From assembly GCA_036843405.1 (NCBI GenBank), contig DAITSJ010000003.1:169929-233928 (forward strand): DNA of 64,000 nt. Reading direction: 5' to 3'. The position numbers and the translations under genes were made by a program. Of this stretch, positions 28,926 through 38,279 are shown in pieces. Every line of letters starts with the position of its first letter. The stretch's first letter is position 1. Under the pieces are notes generated by a model. The model did not search any database and was not told the origin of the DNA. It saw only the letters and a program-made list of their open reading frames with translations. Origin of the DNA: DGNJ01 sp002388905. Lineage in GTDB: Bacteria; Pseudomonadota; Gammaproteobacteria; Pseudomonadales; Porticoccaceae.

Positions 28926-29387
28926 ATGGCGGGATCTGTACGCACACCTTGCATCGGTATCTGTTCCACCGGTATCGGCGACGATGTCTGCCGGGGCTGC
29001 AAGCGCTTCGCCCACGAAGTCGTGGCGTGGAATCGCTACTCGACGGAACAGCGACAAATCGTCCTTCAGCGGCTCGAGCAATTCCTTGCAAAGATTGTCA
29101 GGTTGAAGCTGGAAGTCGTTGATTCGGATATTCTTTACTCCCAGCTTCGGCGGATGGGGCTTTTGCCGGACGTCACGCAGGACCCCTATTGCGGCGTCTA
29201 CACGCTGCTTTGCGCCGGTGCCGAAAGGATCGGGGATCCGGGTCGATATGGCTTCCGGCGCCTGCCTCACTGGCAGGGTACGCCTTTATCCAAAATCCGG
29301 GACCTGATCGACACGGAATTTTATGCGCTTTCAGAGGCCCACTACCACCGCTATTTCGCCGGCACCGACGTCAGGAATGACCTTTAA
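28926..29387 (+). CDS. DUF1289 domain protein
   Basis: 153 aa. The N-terminal 60 residues are a DUF1289 domain: TPCIGICSTG, then DVCRGCKRFAHEVVAWNRYS, with four cysteines spaced to bind zinc or a metal cluster. Residues 60-153 are outside that domain; they include a Tyr/Cys segment (DPYCGVYTLLCAGAERIGDPGRYGF) and do not match a family I know. Function unknown. GGGAG precedes the ATG. It starts a plus-strand run with the GST and miaE genes, divergent from acnB. Confidence 0.8.
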   Translation: MAGSVRTPCIGICSTGIGDDVCRGCKRFAHEVVAWNRYSTEQRQIVLQRLEQFLAKIVRLKLEVVDSDILYSQLRRMGLLPDVTQDPYCGVYTLLCAGAERIGDPGRYGFRRLPHWQGTPLSKIRDLIDTEFYALSEAHYHRYFAGTDVRNDL

Positions 29388-29414
29388 GTGTCCGCGACGC
29401 AAAAGGAATGAACC

Positions 29415-30083
29415 ATGATCAGGCTTTATGGACTGGCAATAAGTAATTACTACAATATGGTCAAGCTCGCTCTCTTTGAAAAGGGTTTCGAATTCCAGGA
29501 AGTCCCGACGCCGCCGGGCCAGGATGCCGATTACCTGGCCAAAAGTCCCATGGGCAAGATGCCCTGCCTCGAGGTGCGCGAGGGCTTTCTCAGCGAAACC
29601 GACGCCATCCTTGAATTTCTGGAAGAGGTTAACCCGGAGATACCGTTATTCCCGGAAACCGCCTTCGAACGGGCCCGGGTCCGTCAGATCATGTACATGG
29701 CGGAAAAATATGTGGATGACCCGGTCCGCCCGGTGATCCGCAGCTTCTGGGACAATTCCTCGCTGGATGAGCACCAGTTGGCGGACATCCGGGATGGCCT
29801 GGCCCGGGGCATCGCCGCGCTTGGCAGGGTTGCCCGGTTCGATCCCTGGATCGCCGGTGAAGAATTCACCGCCGCCGATATTGTCGCCTACTACGCGCTG
29901 CAACTGGCCGCCAGTGTTGCCGACACACGATTTGAGTGGGATATCTATGACGAATTACCGGGGCTGCGCGGCTGGCGCGATGCTGTCGCTGACCGCTATT
30001 TTGTTCAGCGGGTGGATGAAGAGCAGGCCCGTGCCCTGGAGTCCTTTATGAAAAACCACACTGACCACGGCCGGTCTTCATGA
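29415..30083 (+). CDS. Glutathione S-transferase family protein
   Basis: 222 aa with an N-terminal thioredoxin-fold domain (about 1-78: KSPMGKMPCLEV, then SETDAILEFLEE) and an all-helical C-terminal domain. The usual active-site Ser or Tyr region reads LYGLAISNYYNMVKLAL, so a serine or one of the tyrosines may serve. PWIAGEEFTAADIVAYYAL is the conserved N-capping/Asp block. It may conjugate glutathione or have another thiol role. Its stop overlaps the miaE start (ATGA). Confidence 0.88.
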   Translation: MIRLYGLAISNYYNMVKLALFEKGFEFQEVPTPPGQDADYLAKSPMGKMPCLEVREGFLSETDAILEFLEEVNPEIPLFPETAFERARVRQIMYMAEKYVDDPVRPVIRSFWDNSSLDEHQLADIRDGLARGIAALGRVARFDPWIAGEEFTAADIVAYYALQLAASVADTRFEWDIYDELPGLRGWRDAVADRYFVQRVDEEQARALESFMKNHTDHGRSS

Positions 30084-30694
30084 AGATTCCCGCCCTTGAC
30101 GAAATTCACGACTTCCTGGCGGTTTCGACACCTCAGGGGTGGGTGGACGCGGCCGTGGCGAACCAGACCCTGCTGCTGATCGATCACGCCAACTGCGAGA
30201 AAAAGGCCGCCAGCACGGCCATGAACCTGATCTATCGTTATGTGGAACATCCGGATCTGCTGCACAGGATGTCCCGTCTGGCTCGTGAGGAGTTGCGCCA
30301 TTTCGAGCAGGTCCTGGCCATCATGGAAGCCCGCGGTGTCACCTATCGCCCGCTTCCGGCATCGCGCTATGCCGGAGGGTTGCGGGAACTGGTGCGCACC
30401 CACGAACCCGCCAGGCTGGTGGATACCCTGATCGTCGGCGCGTTTATCGAGGCCCGCTCCTGTGAGCGCTTTGCCCGCCTGGCGCCGCGCCTCGATCCGG
30501 GGTTGAGCAAGTTTTACAGTTCCCTGTTAAGCGCCGAAGCCCGGCACTTTCAGGACTACCTGGCCCTGGCGAAGCGTATCGACGGCGGCGACATCGATGA
30601 CCGGATCGGCATTATCGGCGAACGGGAGAGGGCCCTTGCCACCGAGCCGGACAGGGAATTCCGCTTCCATTCCGGACCGCCGGCAACAGTTTGA
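30080..30694 (+). CDS. miaE: tRNA-(ms2io6A37) hydroxylase
   Basis: Hydroxylates the isopentenyl group of ms2i6A at position 37 of tRNA using a non-haem di-iron centre and O2. 204 aa. The iron ligands fit the ferritin-like four-helix pattern: the first set near DHANCEKKAAS, EELRHFEQV (ExxH), and later IEARSCERF and SAEARHFQDYL (ExxH). Start overlaps the GST gene. It ends 5 bp from the convergent lpxH end. Confidence 0.93.
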   Translation: MKIPALDEIHDFLAVSTPQGWVDAAVANQTLLLIDHANCEKKAASTAMNLIYRYVEHPDLLHRMSRLAREELRHFEQVLAIMEARGVTYRPLPASRYAGGLRELVRTHEPARLVDTLIVGAFIEARSCERFARLAPRLDPGLSKFYSSLLSAEARHFQDYLALAKRIDGGDIDDRIGIIGERERALATEPDREFRFHSGPPATV

Positions 30695-30698
30695 GGGC

Positions 30699-31418
30699 TC
30701 AGTCGCCGGGCAGGGGGAAACTCTGCAATTCGATGCCATCTCCGTCGGCCCTGACATACCAGCCCTGGTCGTGCCAGTCGCCGAGAACAATGCGCTCGCC
30801 ATTGGCATGCCGGTGACGCCCCGGCCGGTGGGTATGGCCGTGGATCAGGATATCGGCGTCGTAATCGGCCAGCACTTTCTCCACCTCATCGTCATTGACG
30901 TCCATGATGTTGGCCGGCTTGTTGCTGTTGATGGCGGCGCTTTTCCGGCGCCACCCGGCTGCAATGCGCTGCCGGGTTTTCAGGGGCAGATGAGTCAGCC
31001 CCCAGCGCACCAGAGGGTTGCGGACCCTGCGCCGGAATTTCTGGTAGTCGGCATCGTCCACACACAGGGTGTCCCCGTGACAGAGCAGCAAGGTGCGTCC
31101 GCCAATTTCCGTGCGATGGTAATCCGGCAGCAGGATGCTGCCGGTTTCCCGGGCAAAGCGCCGTCCCACCAGAAAGTCCCGGTTACCGTGCAGAAAGTAG
31201 AGAGCGACGCCTTTCCCGGCCACGTCTCTAAGCCCCCGAACGATTTCCCGGGTCAGAGGGTGGGGATCGTCGTCGCCGACCCAGGCCTCCACCAGGTCTC
31301 CCAGGATAAAGAGTTTCTCGCTCCGCGGCGCCCGGGTGACGAGAAAATCGAAAAACGCCCGACTGACGGCCGGGCGCTCCGGGGCGAGATGGAGGTCGGA
31401 TATAAAAAGCGCCGACAT
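30699..31418 (-). CDS. lpxH: UDP-2,3-diacylglucosamine diphosphatase
   Basis: Lipid A synthesis: cleaves UDP-2,3-diacylglucosamine to lipid X and UMP at the inner membrane. 239 aa, full length. All calcineurin-type metal motifs are seen: SDLHL at the N-terminus, LGDLVEAW, HGNRDF, CHGD and HGHTHRPG. Follows ppiB with 11 bp between them, the same neighbourhood as in Pseudomonas and E. coli relatives, so the two are probably co-transcribed. Confidence 0.97.
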   Translation of the reverse strand: MSALFISDLHLAPERPAVSRAFFDFLVTRAPRSEKLFILGDLVEAWVGDDDPHPLTREIVRGLRDVAGKGVALYFLHGNRDFLVGRRFARETGSILLPDYHRTEIGGRTLLLCHGDTLCVDDADYQKFRRRVRNPLVRWGLTHLPLKTRQRIAAGWRRKSAAINSNKPANIMDVNDDEVEKVLADYDADILIHGHTHRPGRHRHANGERIVLGDWHDQGWYVRADGDGIELQSFPLPGD

Positions 31419-31429
31419 CTGCGTGATTC

Positions 31430-31939
31430 TTATCTGTCCGCGTCGTCGCCGGTCACGGAGACGCTCTCGACCACCACGGTCTCTTTGGGCACATCCTGGT
31501 GAAAACCGCTGCTGCCGGTGGGTACCTTGCGAATCTTGTCCACGGTGTCCAGGCCTTGGACCACTTTTCCGAACACCGCGTAGCCCCAGCCCTGCGCGGT
31601 TTTGCCGCTGTGGTTGAGAAAATGGTTGTCGGAGACATTGATGAAGAACTGCGCGGATGCAGAGTGTGGGTCGGCGGTGCGGGCCATGGCCAGCGTACCC
31701 TTGTCGTTGGACAGGCCGTTGTCGGCCTCGTTTTCGATGGGCGCACGGGTGGGTTTCTCTGCCATGTTCGCATCCATGCCCCCGCCCTGAACCATGAAGC
31801 CGTCGATCACGCGGTGGAAAATGGTTCCTTCGTAGTAACCATCGCGGCAGTACTGGAGAAAATTTTCGGCGGTCTTGGGGGCTTTCTCGAAATCAAGTTC
31901 CACAGCGATGTCGCCGTAGTTGGTGTGGAGTGTAATCAT
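31430..31939 (-). CDS. ppiB: Cytoplasmic peptidyl-prolyl cis-trans isomerase, cyclophilin type
   Basis: 169 aa cyclophilin without a signal peptide, so cytoplasmic PpiB. The active-site block [14 protein letters not shown] carries the catalytic arginine; [19 protein letters not shown] and [18 protein letters not shown] are characteristic. Divergent from glnS, with lpxH downstream. Confidence 0.97.
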   Translation of the reverse strand: MITLHTNYGDIAVELDFEKAPKTAENFLQYCRDGYYEGTIFHRVIDGFMVQGGGMDANMAEKPTRAPIENEADNGLSNDKGTLAMARTADPHSASAQFFINVSDNHFLNHSGKTAQGWGYAVFGKVVQGLDTVDKIRKVPTGSSGFHQDVPKETVVVESVSVTGDDADR

Positions 31940-32067
31940 TCCGTTTCCTTGCAGGTGGATGGGGTAGGGCGGCCATCATAAGGATTTTGGCGGCCTATTT
32001 GAATCCATAAACGCGACCCCGGGCATGCACCGGATCACCGGTGGTTTCTCGGGGAGGGCTCGAACGC

Positions 32068-32073
32068 TATAAT
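32068..32073 (+). promoter_or_regulatory. Likely -10 element of glnS
   Basis: A perfect TATAAT 58 bp upstream of the glnS ATG. The -35 position (17 bp upstream, TTTCTC) is poor, so the promoter is only probable. Confidence 0.4.
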
Positions 32074-32130
32074 TGCGGCCTTTGCCGTTGGGCCGCCAAT
32101 GGCCCGGTACGCGAGCCAATCAGGACATCA

Positions 32131-33795
32131 ATGGATACCAAGCCCGAGAATTTTATTCAGCAAATCATCCGCACGGACCTGGAAGAGGGTAGAGTTCACC
32201 GGGTGGTAACCCGGTTTCCGCCCGAGCCCAACGGTTACCTCCACATTGGCCACGCCAAATCCATCTGCCTGAATTTTGGTCTGGCCGAACAGTTCGGCGG
32301 CGCCTGCAACCTGCGTTTCGACGATACCAACCCGGAAAAGGAGGAAGACGCCTACGTCCGGGCCATCGAGGCGGATGTGCGCTGGCTTGGCTTTCAGTGG
32401 GATGGTGCCGTGCGCTTCGCTTCCGACTATTTCGGCAGACTCTACGAATGGGCCCGCTACCTGGTCGAACAGGACAAAGCCTATGTCTGCGAGCTCAGCG
32501 CCGAACAGACCCGGGAGTACCGGGGTACGCTTACCGAGCCCGGCAGGGACAGCCCCTATCGGGACCGGCCGGCGGCCGAGAGCCTGGATCTCCTCGAACA
32601 AATGCGCCGGGGCGAGATCGAAGAGGGCAGGATGGTGTTGCGCGCCAAAATCGACATGAGTGCCCCCAACATGAACCTGCGGGATCCGGTTCTGTACCGG
32701 GTCAAGCGGGTGCCCCACCACCGTACCGGCGATGAATGGAATATCTACCCTTCCTACGACTTCGCTCACGGCCAGGAGGACGCCATCGAAGGGGTCACAC
32801 ACTCGATCTGTACCCTGGAATTCGAGGATCACCGCCCCCTCTACGACTGGTTTATCGACAATCTGCCGGTCCCGTCCCGGCCCCGGCAGTACGAATTCGG
32901 GCGTCTCAACCTCAACTACACGGTCACCAGCAAGCGCCGCCTCAAGCGCCTGGTGGACGAAAACCACGTGGATGGCTGGGACGACCCCCGTATGCCTACG
33001 CTCTCGGGCCTGCGGCGGCGGGGCGTAACCCCGGCGGCGATTCGCAACTTCTGCGACAGCCTGGCGGTTGCCAAGACCGACGGCACCGTCGATATGGCGC
33101 AGTTCGAGCATTTTATCCGCGAGGACCTCAACACCAGCGCCCACCGGGCCATGTGTGTGCTCGACCCCCTGCCGGTGGAACTGGTCAATGTCCCGGAGGG
33201 GCAGGTGGAAACGCTCCGGGCTCCCAATCACCCCCAGCGACAGGAGTTGGGTCATCGCGAACTGCCTTTCAGCCGTCATATCTATATCGACCGGGGCGAC
33301 TTCAGCGAGGACACCAGCCTGTCCCGCAAGAAGTTCAAGCGCCTGGTACTGGGCGAGTGGGTACGGCTGCGCGCCGCCTATGTGATCCGCGCCCTGGACG
33401 TGGTGCGCGGAGACGGCGGTGAGCCGGTCAAGGTCATTGCCGAAATCGTTCCCGGCACGGTCGGGGAGAATCCGCCGGAGGATATCAGGCCGCGGGGCGT
33501 GATTCACTGGGTGTCTGCCGACGACTGCCTGGACTGTGAAATCCGCCTTTACGACCGCCTCTTTAAAACACCCTCTCCGGGCGCCGGCGACAGTGATTTC
33601 CTGGAGGCCATCAACCCCGATTCCCTGAAAGTGCTCACCGGCTGCAAGGCGGAGGCGGGACTGCGAGCCGGCGACCCGGCGCATCATTTTCAGTTCGAGC
33701 GGGAAGGGTACTTCTATGCGGACAGCCGCCACTCGACGGCGGACAAACCCGTTTTCAACCAGACTATTGGTCTCAGGGAAACCTGGACCCAATAA
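32131..33795 (+). CDS. glnS: Glutaminyl-tRNA synthetase
   Basis: Charges tRNA-Gln with glutamine. 554 aa, the usual gammaproteobacterial length. Class I signatures: PPEPNGYLHIGHAKS near the N-terminus and the KMSKS equivalent VTSKRRLKRLV (about residue 268). The C-terminal anticodon-binding beta-barrels are complete (FNQTIGLRETW at the end). Start at the ATG preceding MDTKPENFIQQ; the open frame upstream to 32041 is leader. cysS follows after 12 bp. Confidence 0.98.
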   Translation: MDTKPENFIQQIIRTDLEEGRVHRVVTRFPPEPNGYLHIGHAKSICLNFGLAEQFGGACNLRFDDTNPEKEEDAYVRAIEADVRWLGFQWDGAVRFASDYFGRLYEWARYLVEQDKAYVCELSAEQTREYRGTLTEPGRDSPYRDRPAAESLDLLEQMRRGEIEEGRMVLRAKIDMSAPNMNLRDPVLYRVKRVPHHRTGDEWNIYPSYDFAHGQEDAIEGVTHSICTLEFEDHRPLYDWFIDNLPVPSRPRQYEFGRLNLNYTVTSKRRLKRLVDENHVDGWDDPRMPTLSGLRRRGVTPAAIRNFCDSLAVAKTDGTVDMAQFEHFIREDLNTSAHRAMCVLDPLPVELVNVPEGQVETLRAPNHPQRQELGHRELPFSRHIYIDRGDFSEDTSLSRKKFKRLVLGEWVRLRAAYVIRALDVVRGDGGEPVKVIAEIVPGTVGENPPEDIRPRGVIHWVSADDCLDCEIRLYDRLFKTPSPGAGDSDFLEAINPDSLKVLTGCKAEAGLRAGDPAHHFQFEREGYFYADSRHSTADKPVFNQTIGLRETWTQ

Positions 33796-33807
33796 ACGAG
33801 GCATTGC

Positions 33808-35214
33808 ATGGCATTGCAGTTGTACAACACCCTGACCCGGAAAAAGGAAACTTTCCGGCCCATCGAGCCGGGAAAGGTTCGCATGTATGTATGCGGCAAT
33901 ACCGTTTACGACTACGCCCACATCGGTCATGCCCGGGTCATGGTGGCCTTCGATGCCATCGTCCGCTACCTGCGCTTCCAGGGCTGGGAAGTGACTTACG
34001 TGCGCAATATCACCGATGTGGACGACAAGATCATCAACCGGGCAGCCGATAACGGCGAGCCTTTTCTGGATCTCACCCGGCGCATGATCGACGCCCAGCA
34101 CGAGGACGAGCGGGCCCTGCGTGTACAGCCCCCGGATATCGAGCCCCGGGCCACGGAGCATATCGACGACATCATCGCCATGATCCGCATCCTGATGGAC
34201 AACCACTATGCCTATGCCGCCGATAACGGCGATGTCTATTACCGGGTCAAGCGCTTTCCCGAATACGGCCAGTTAAGCGGCAAGAAGCCCGACGAACTCC
34301 TGGCCGGGGCGAGGGTCGATGTGGGGGAAAGCAAGGAGGATCCACGGGATTTTGCCCTCTGGAAGGCCGTCGACCGGGATGCACCGGGCTGGGATTCCCC
34401 CTGGGGCTGGGGCAGGCCGGGCTGGCATATCGAGTGTTCGGCCATGTCCACGGCCCACCTGGGGGATACCTTCGATATCCATGGGGGCGGACCGGATCTG
34501 GTGTTTCCCCACCACGAAAACGAGATAGCCCAGAGTGAAGCGGCCACCCACAAACACTACGTCCACTACTGGATGCACGTGGGGGCGGTACGTGTGGACG
34601 ACGAGAAAATGTCGAAGTCGCTGGGCAATTTCTTCACCATTCGCGATGTCCTGGCCCGGTACCACCCGGAGGTGATTCGTTTTCTGTTGCTGTCCAGTCA
34701 CTATCGAAGCCCCATCAACTATTCGGAGGATAATCTCCGGGAGGCGAAAAACGGCCTCGAGCGTTTCTATACCGCACTGCGGGGCTTCGGTCAGGTCGAG
34801 CCGGCGGGCCGTGAAAGCCTCGGGCGCAGCGACTACTGGCAGCGCTTCGAATCCGCAATGGACGACGACTTCAACAGCCGGGAAGCCATTGCCGCGCTCT
34901 ACGACCTGGTGCGGGACCTCAACACCGCCGTACGGGACGAAGACACGGAAAAAGCCCGGAGCCTGGCGGCCATGCTCAAGGCCCTGGGGCAGGTGCTGGG
35001 CCTGCTGATGGAAGATCCGGAGGTCTACCTGAAGGGCGGCGCAGCTCCTGCCGGCGGCCTCTCGGACGAGGAAATCGAGTCACTTATCCAGGAACGACTG
35101 GATGCCCGCAAACACCGGGATTTCACCCGGGCCGACCGGATTCGCGATGAACTGCAAGGGCAGGGCATTGTCCTTGAGGACTCACGCGAGGGGACAACCT
35201 GGCGGCGTGCCTGA
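33808..35214 (+). CDS. cysS: Cysteinyl-tRNA synthetase
   Basis: Charges tRNA-Cys. 468 aa, normal length. The first zinc cysteine and HIGH motif are in MYVCGNTVYDYAHIGHARV, the middle zinc residues in GWHIECSAM and FPHHENEIAQSEA, and KMSKS is intact in DEKMSKSLGNF. The C-terminal DALR/anticodon domain ends with DSREGTTWRR. Follows glnS as in Pseudomonas. Confidence 0.98.
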   Translation: MALQLYNTLTRKKETFRPIEPGKVRMYVCGNTVYDYAHIGHARVMVAFDAIVRYLRFQGWEVTYVRNITDVDDKIINRAADNGEPFLDLTRRMIDAQHEDERALRVQPPDIEPRATEHIDDIIAMIRILMDNHYAYAADNGDVYYRVKRFPEYGQLSGKKPDELLAGARVDVGESKEDPRDFALWKAVDRDAPGWDSPWGWGRPGWHIECSAMSTAHLGDTFDIHGGGPDLVFPHHENEIAQSEAATHKHYVHYWMHVGAVRVDDEKMSKSLGNFFTIRDVLARYHPEVIRFLLLSSHYRSPINYSEDNLREAKNGLERFYTALRGFGQVEPAGRESLGRSDYWQRFESAMDDDFNSREAIAALYDLVRDLNTAVRDEDTEKARSLAAMLKALGQVLGLLMEDPEVYLKGGAAPAGGLSDEEIESLIQERLDARKHRDFTRADRIRDELQGQGIVLEDSREGTTWRRA

Positions 35215-35419
35215 AAGCGCTGGCCGTCACCCCAACGCGCCGCCGGTTCCGGTGATCGACTATGCTTGCCTGAGAGGTAGAGGGATCCGGGTGCTCGCAA
35301 CAAATGCGTGGCAGCTCGGACTACTTTCTTCGGGTATTTTGCCGGGAACAGTGGAAGCCGTTGAAAAATCTGTTTGAAACGCCCCTCGGGAGCGACCAAC
35401 GCCATTAACGCCGGGACTT

Positions 35420-36172
35420 ATGACCGATACCCTCAAGATCATCACCTATAACATCCACAAGGGCTTCAATGCCGGCAATCAGCGTTTCATGCTGGGCCGT
35501 ATGAGGGAACTGCTCGAGGCCGAATGCGCCGATATTGTCTTTCTTCAGGAAATTCACGGGGAAACCCGGCGCTACAAGCGCAAGCGGGCCGAATTTCCGG
35601 ATATCCCCCAGTTCGAATACCTGGCCGATACCCTTTGGCCTCACTACGCATACGGCAAGAATGCGATCTACCGAAAGGGCCACCACGGCAACGCCATTCT
35701 CAGTAAATACCCTTTCCGGTATTGGGAAAACATTTCCGTTTCCACCAACCCCTATGCCAGCCGCAGCATTCTTCACGGCGTGATCGATATTCCCGGTAAG
35801 GCACAGCCTCTGCATACCCTCTGTGTCCACATGGGTCTGCGTGAAGCCACCCGACGGCGGCAGCTCGATGTGCTGATCCAGCGCATCGAAGACCACGTCC
35901 CCCATGAAGAACCCATGCTTATCGCCGGGGACTTCAACGACTGGCGCTCCAATGCCGAGCACCATTTCGAGGAAGACCTGGACGTCAGGGAGTTGTTTGT
36001 GGAACTGACCGGACGCCACGCCCGGACCTTCCCGGCCTGGTTTCCGCTGCTCCCCATGGACCGGATCTATTACCGGGGTGTCGAGCCCGCCGAATGTGCC
36101 TGCCTGAGTAGCGGTCCCTGGCGGAATCTCTCCGACCATGCCGCCTTGACCGGTACATATCGGATCCCTTAA
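35420..36172 (+). CDS. Endonuclease/exonuclease/phosphatase (EEP) family protein
   Basis: 250 aa. EEP superfamily landmarks: LKIITYNIHKGF (Asn near the N-terminus), VFLQEIHGE (metal Glu), the AYGKNAIY-KGHHGNAILSKYP block, AGDFNDWRSN (Asp/Asn pair) and SDHAALTG (catalytic Asp-His). It has no signal peptide, so it is probably cytoplasmic. Relatives act on DNA, phospholipids or phosphodiesters; the substrate is unknown. It lies about 205 bp after cysS. Confidence 0.88.
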   Translation: MTDTLKIITYNIHKGFNAGNQRFMLGRMRELLEAECADIVFLQEIHGETRRYKRKRAEFPDIPQFEYLADTLWPHYAYGKNAIYRKGHHGNAILSKYPFRYWENISVSTNPYASRSILHGVIDIPGKAQPLHTLCVHMGLREATRRRQLDVLIQRIEDHVPHEEPMLIAGDFNDWRSNAEHHFEEDLDVRELFVELTGRHARTFPAWFPLLPMDRIYYRGVEPAECACLSSGPWRNLSDHAALTGTYRIP

Positions 36173-36303
36173 CGACCCGTATGCGGCCTGCCGCCATAGG
36201 GGCCGGAGGTGCGGCAGTTGCAGCGGCGACAACAGCGCCTTGCGGTAAAGCCTGCGGGCCACTACCCTCGGATAAATACCCCGTTCGCGCGGAGGGCGAA
36301 CCC

Positions 36304-36774
36304 ATGACCGATACACGCCATCTGCTACTGGTCGCCCACTGCCCCTCGGACAATACCCGGGCACTCAGGGATGCGGTGATTCGTGGCGCCAGTCACGAAG
36401 ACATCGATAATGTGGAATTGCGCTCGCTGGCGCCTCTCGATGCCGGGCCGGAGGACGTGCGCTGGGCGGATGGCATTATCATCGGGACAACCGAGAATTT
36501 CGGTTACATGGCCGGTCGCATCAAGGATTTCTTCGAGCGCGTCTACTATCCGTGCCTTGAGGAAAAACAGGGGATGCCATGGGCGCTCTATATCCGCGCC
36601 GGTCTGGACGGGCAGGGCACCAAGACCGCCGTCGAGCGCATCGTCACGGGCCTGCGCTGGAACCCGATCCGGGAAACGCTGATCTGCCGGGGCGAGTTTG
36701 ACGATGCTTTCCTCGACCAGTGCGAGGAACTGGGCATGACCATGGCGGCGGGTTTGGAGGCGGGGCTCTTTTGA
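36304..36774 (+). CDS. Flavodoxin-like NAD(P)H-dependent oxidoreductase
   Basis: 156 aa of flavodoxin fold. The phosphate-binding loop is CPSDNTRALRDAV, the isoalloxazine loop is GTTENFGYMAGRIKDFFERV, and the third segment LDGQGTKTAVERI closes the FMN site. Close to WrbA-like or flavodoxin-domain proteins of unknown substrate. The ATG at 36304 was chosen; the frame extends upstream but the extra part is low-complexity Ala/Gly. Its stop lies inside the first unit of a short tandem repeat. Confidence 0.82.
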   Translation: MTDTRHLLLVAHCPSDNTRALRDAVIRGASHEDIDNVELRSLAPLDAGPEDVRWADGIIIGTTENFGYMAGRIKDFFERVYYPCLEEKQGMPWALYIRAGLDGQGTKTAVERIVTGLRWNPIRETLICRGEFDDAFLDQCEELGMTMAAGLEAGLF

Positions 36775-36822
36775 GGGGCACATTTTAAAGAATACATTTT
36801 GAAGGGACCATTTTTAGGGGCC
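36769..36822 (+). repeat. Imperfect 14-bp tandem repeat
   Basis: Four units in a row: TTTTGAGGGGCACA, TTTTAAAGAATACA, TTTTGAAGGGACCA and TTTTTAGGGGCC. Each begins with TTTT, and the first contains the stop codon of the flavodoxin-like gene. It fills the start of the gap before the convergent esterase gene. Confidence 0.6.
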
Positions 36823-36907
36823 CCGGGCTTGCCCTAAGACGGGCACACCGGAAATGGCGTCGCCAGTGCTACGGCGGCGTGCTTTACCTCGTAAGCCGCC
36901 CGATTGC

Positions 36908-37567
36908 TTAGGCCAGTATTTGCTGCAGCCACCGTGAAATATCCGCGATTTCCTCCAGGCACACCTGATGCTCCATGGGGTAGGTGGAATAAACGGGCTT
37001 GAAGCCGAAACTCTCCAGGCGTTCGACGGATTTGCGTCCCTGGCTCTCGGGCACCATGGGGTCGCGGAGGCCATGCATAACGGCAATAGGCAGGCTGGCA
37101 TTGGCGGGGTTGACCCGCAGGCTTTCCCAGGTGGCGAAATAGCTTGATAAGGCCAGTAACCCGGCGAGGGGCTTGGGGTAGGTCAGCGCCGCCTCGATGG
37201 CCACCGCGCCACCCTGGGAAAACCCCGCTACCACGATCCGTCGACTGTCGATACCCCGCTCGATTTCGCGGTCGATCAGGCGCTGTATCTGGTGCGCCGA
37301 ATCCCGCAACTGGCCGATATCGAGCTTGCGGTCCAGGTCCATTTCCAGGATATCGTACCAGGCGGGCATGACCATGCCACCGTTCACTGTCACGGGGATT
37401 TCCGGCGCATGGGGGAAAATAAAGCGAACACCCGACCCCTGGGGCAGGTGCAGTTCCGGCACGAGGGGCTCGAAATCGTGGCCGCTGGCTCCAAGGCCGT
37501 GCAGCCAGATGACGGCGGCGTCCGGTTCGGCGTCGGTTTGCAGTTCGATGTGCGGCAGTAGGGGCAT
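36908..37567 (-). CDS. Carboxylesterase/acyl-protein thioesterase-like hydrolase
   Basis: 219 aa alpha/beta hydrolase of the phospholipase/carboxylesterase (Abhydrolase_2) family. WLHGLGASGHDFEPLVPEL forms the oxyanion region, the nucleophile serine is in VVAGFSQGGAVAIEA, the acid is in MHGLRDPMVPE, and the histidine in YPMEHQVCLEEI. Relatives hydrolyse short-chain esters or thioesters. No signal peptide is seen, so it is probably cytoplasmic. Confidence 0.93.
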   Translation of the reverse strand: MPLLPHIELQTDAEPDAAVIWLHGLGASGHDFEPLVPELHLPQGSGVRFIFPHAPEIPVTVNGGMVMPAWYDILEMDLDRKLDIGQLRDSAHQIQRLIDREIERGIDSRRIVVAGFSQGGAVAIEAALTYPKPLAGLLALSSYFATWESLRVNPANASLPIAVMHGLRDPMVPESQGRKSVERLESFGFKPVYSTYPMEHQVCLEEIADISRWLQQILA

Positions 37568-37701
37568 AGTGAAATCCGTTAACCTGATTGGGGAGAGGGG
37601 CCGGCCCGGAAGAACCTTACCGGTGGCTTTGCATTCTCAATGCGAGCATCATATAAAGAGCACCTCTAAGGTTACAAGAAAACGGGAGAGCCGGAGGAGT
37701 C

Positions 37702-38250
37702 ATGATAACCAAAGCCAGGGTTGCCATAGCCTTTGTCGTCGCCGCCGTGGTCTTTCAGGCCTGGGCGTTTACCATGGTGCCCGAAGCAGAGATCTTTTTC
37801 GGGGAACCACCGATGCCGGACGTCCGGGCTACGGGCTACAGCCCGGAGGAAGTTCGCAACCTCCTCTTGGAGATTGGTGAACAGGGACGCGAGCAGTATC
37901 TGGTCGCCCAGAGAAAAATCGATCTGGCGATACCGGCACTGGGTATGGGCATGTTTTTTTTCGGGCTCTGGGCACTGGCGGATGGTCTCGTCGTCGGTAA
38001 ACGCCGATGGCCCTCGCGGCAGGCCCTGGCACTGGGTTGCGTGGGGTTGATTCCGGGCTTGTTCGACTACGCCGAGAACCTCCTGGTCGCCAGCATCATG
38101 CAGCGGGGACTGGGTGCCTTCGAACCGAGGCTGGTGGAAATGGCCAGCGCCTGTACCCAGATCAAGTTCGCCTTTGTCGCCCTCTGCCTGATCCTGGTGG
38201 TGGTCCTGGGTGTACTGCGCTGGCGCCAGCGGCGCCAGCCCGTTGTCTAG
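37702..38250 (+). CDS. Unknown four-helix membrane protein, copy A
   Basis: 182 aa with about four hydrophobic segments (residues 6-26, 76-96, 110-128, 152-175). I do not recognise the family. The C-terminal half contains DYAENLLVASIMQRG, then FEPRLVEMASACTQIKFAFVAL, which resembles the C-terminal half of the convergent gene 29 bp away. GGAG precedes the ATG (CCGGAGGAGTC). Possibly an enzyme or small-molecule transporter subunit; no function can be given. Confidence 0.65.
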   Translation: MITKARVAIAFVVAAVVFQAWAFTMVPEAEIFFGEPPMPDVRATGYSPEEVRNLLLEIGEQGREQYLVAQRKIDLAIPALGMGMFFFGLWALADGLVVGKRRWPSRQALALGCVGLIPGLFDYAENLLVASIMQRGLGAFEPRLVEMASACTQIKFAFVALCLILVVVLGVLRWRQRRQPVV

Positions 38251-38279
38251 CTGGAACCTAGCCGGAACCGTTGCGCCCG

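Noticed and set aside
26057..29122. Open frame of 1021 codons on the plus strand opposite acnB
   Set aside because: It is an antisense shadow of a certain gene in GC-rich DNA, rich in Gly, His and Val with no family match.
32128..34206. Open frame of 692 codons opposite glnS and cysS
   Set aside because: Spans two confident genes on the other strand and shows no domain.
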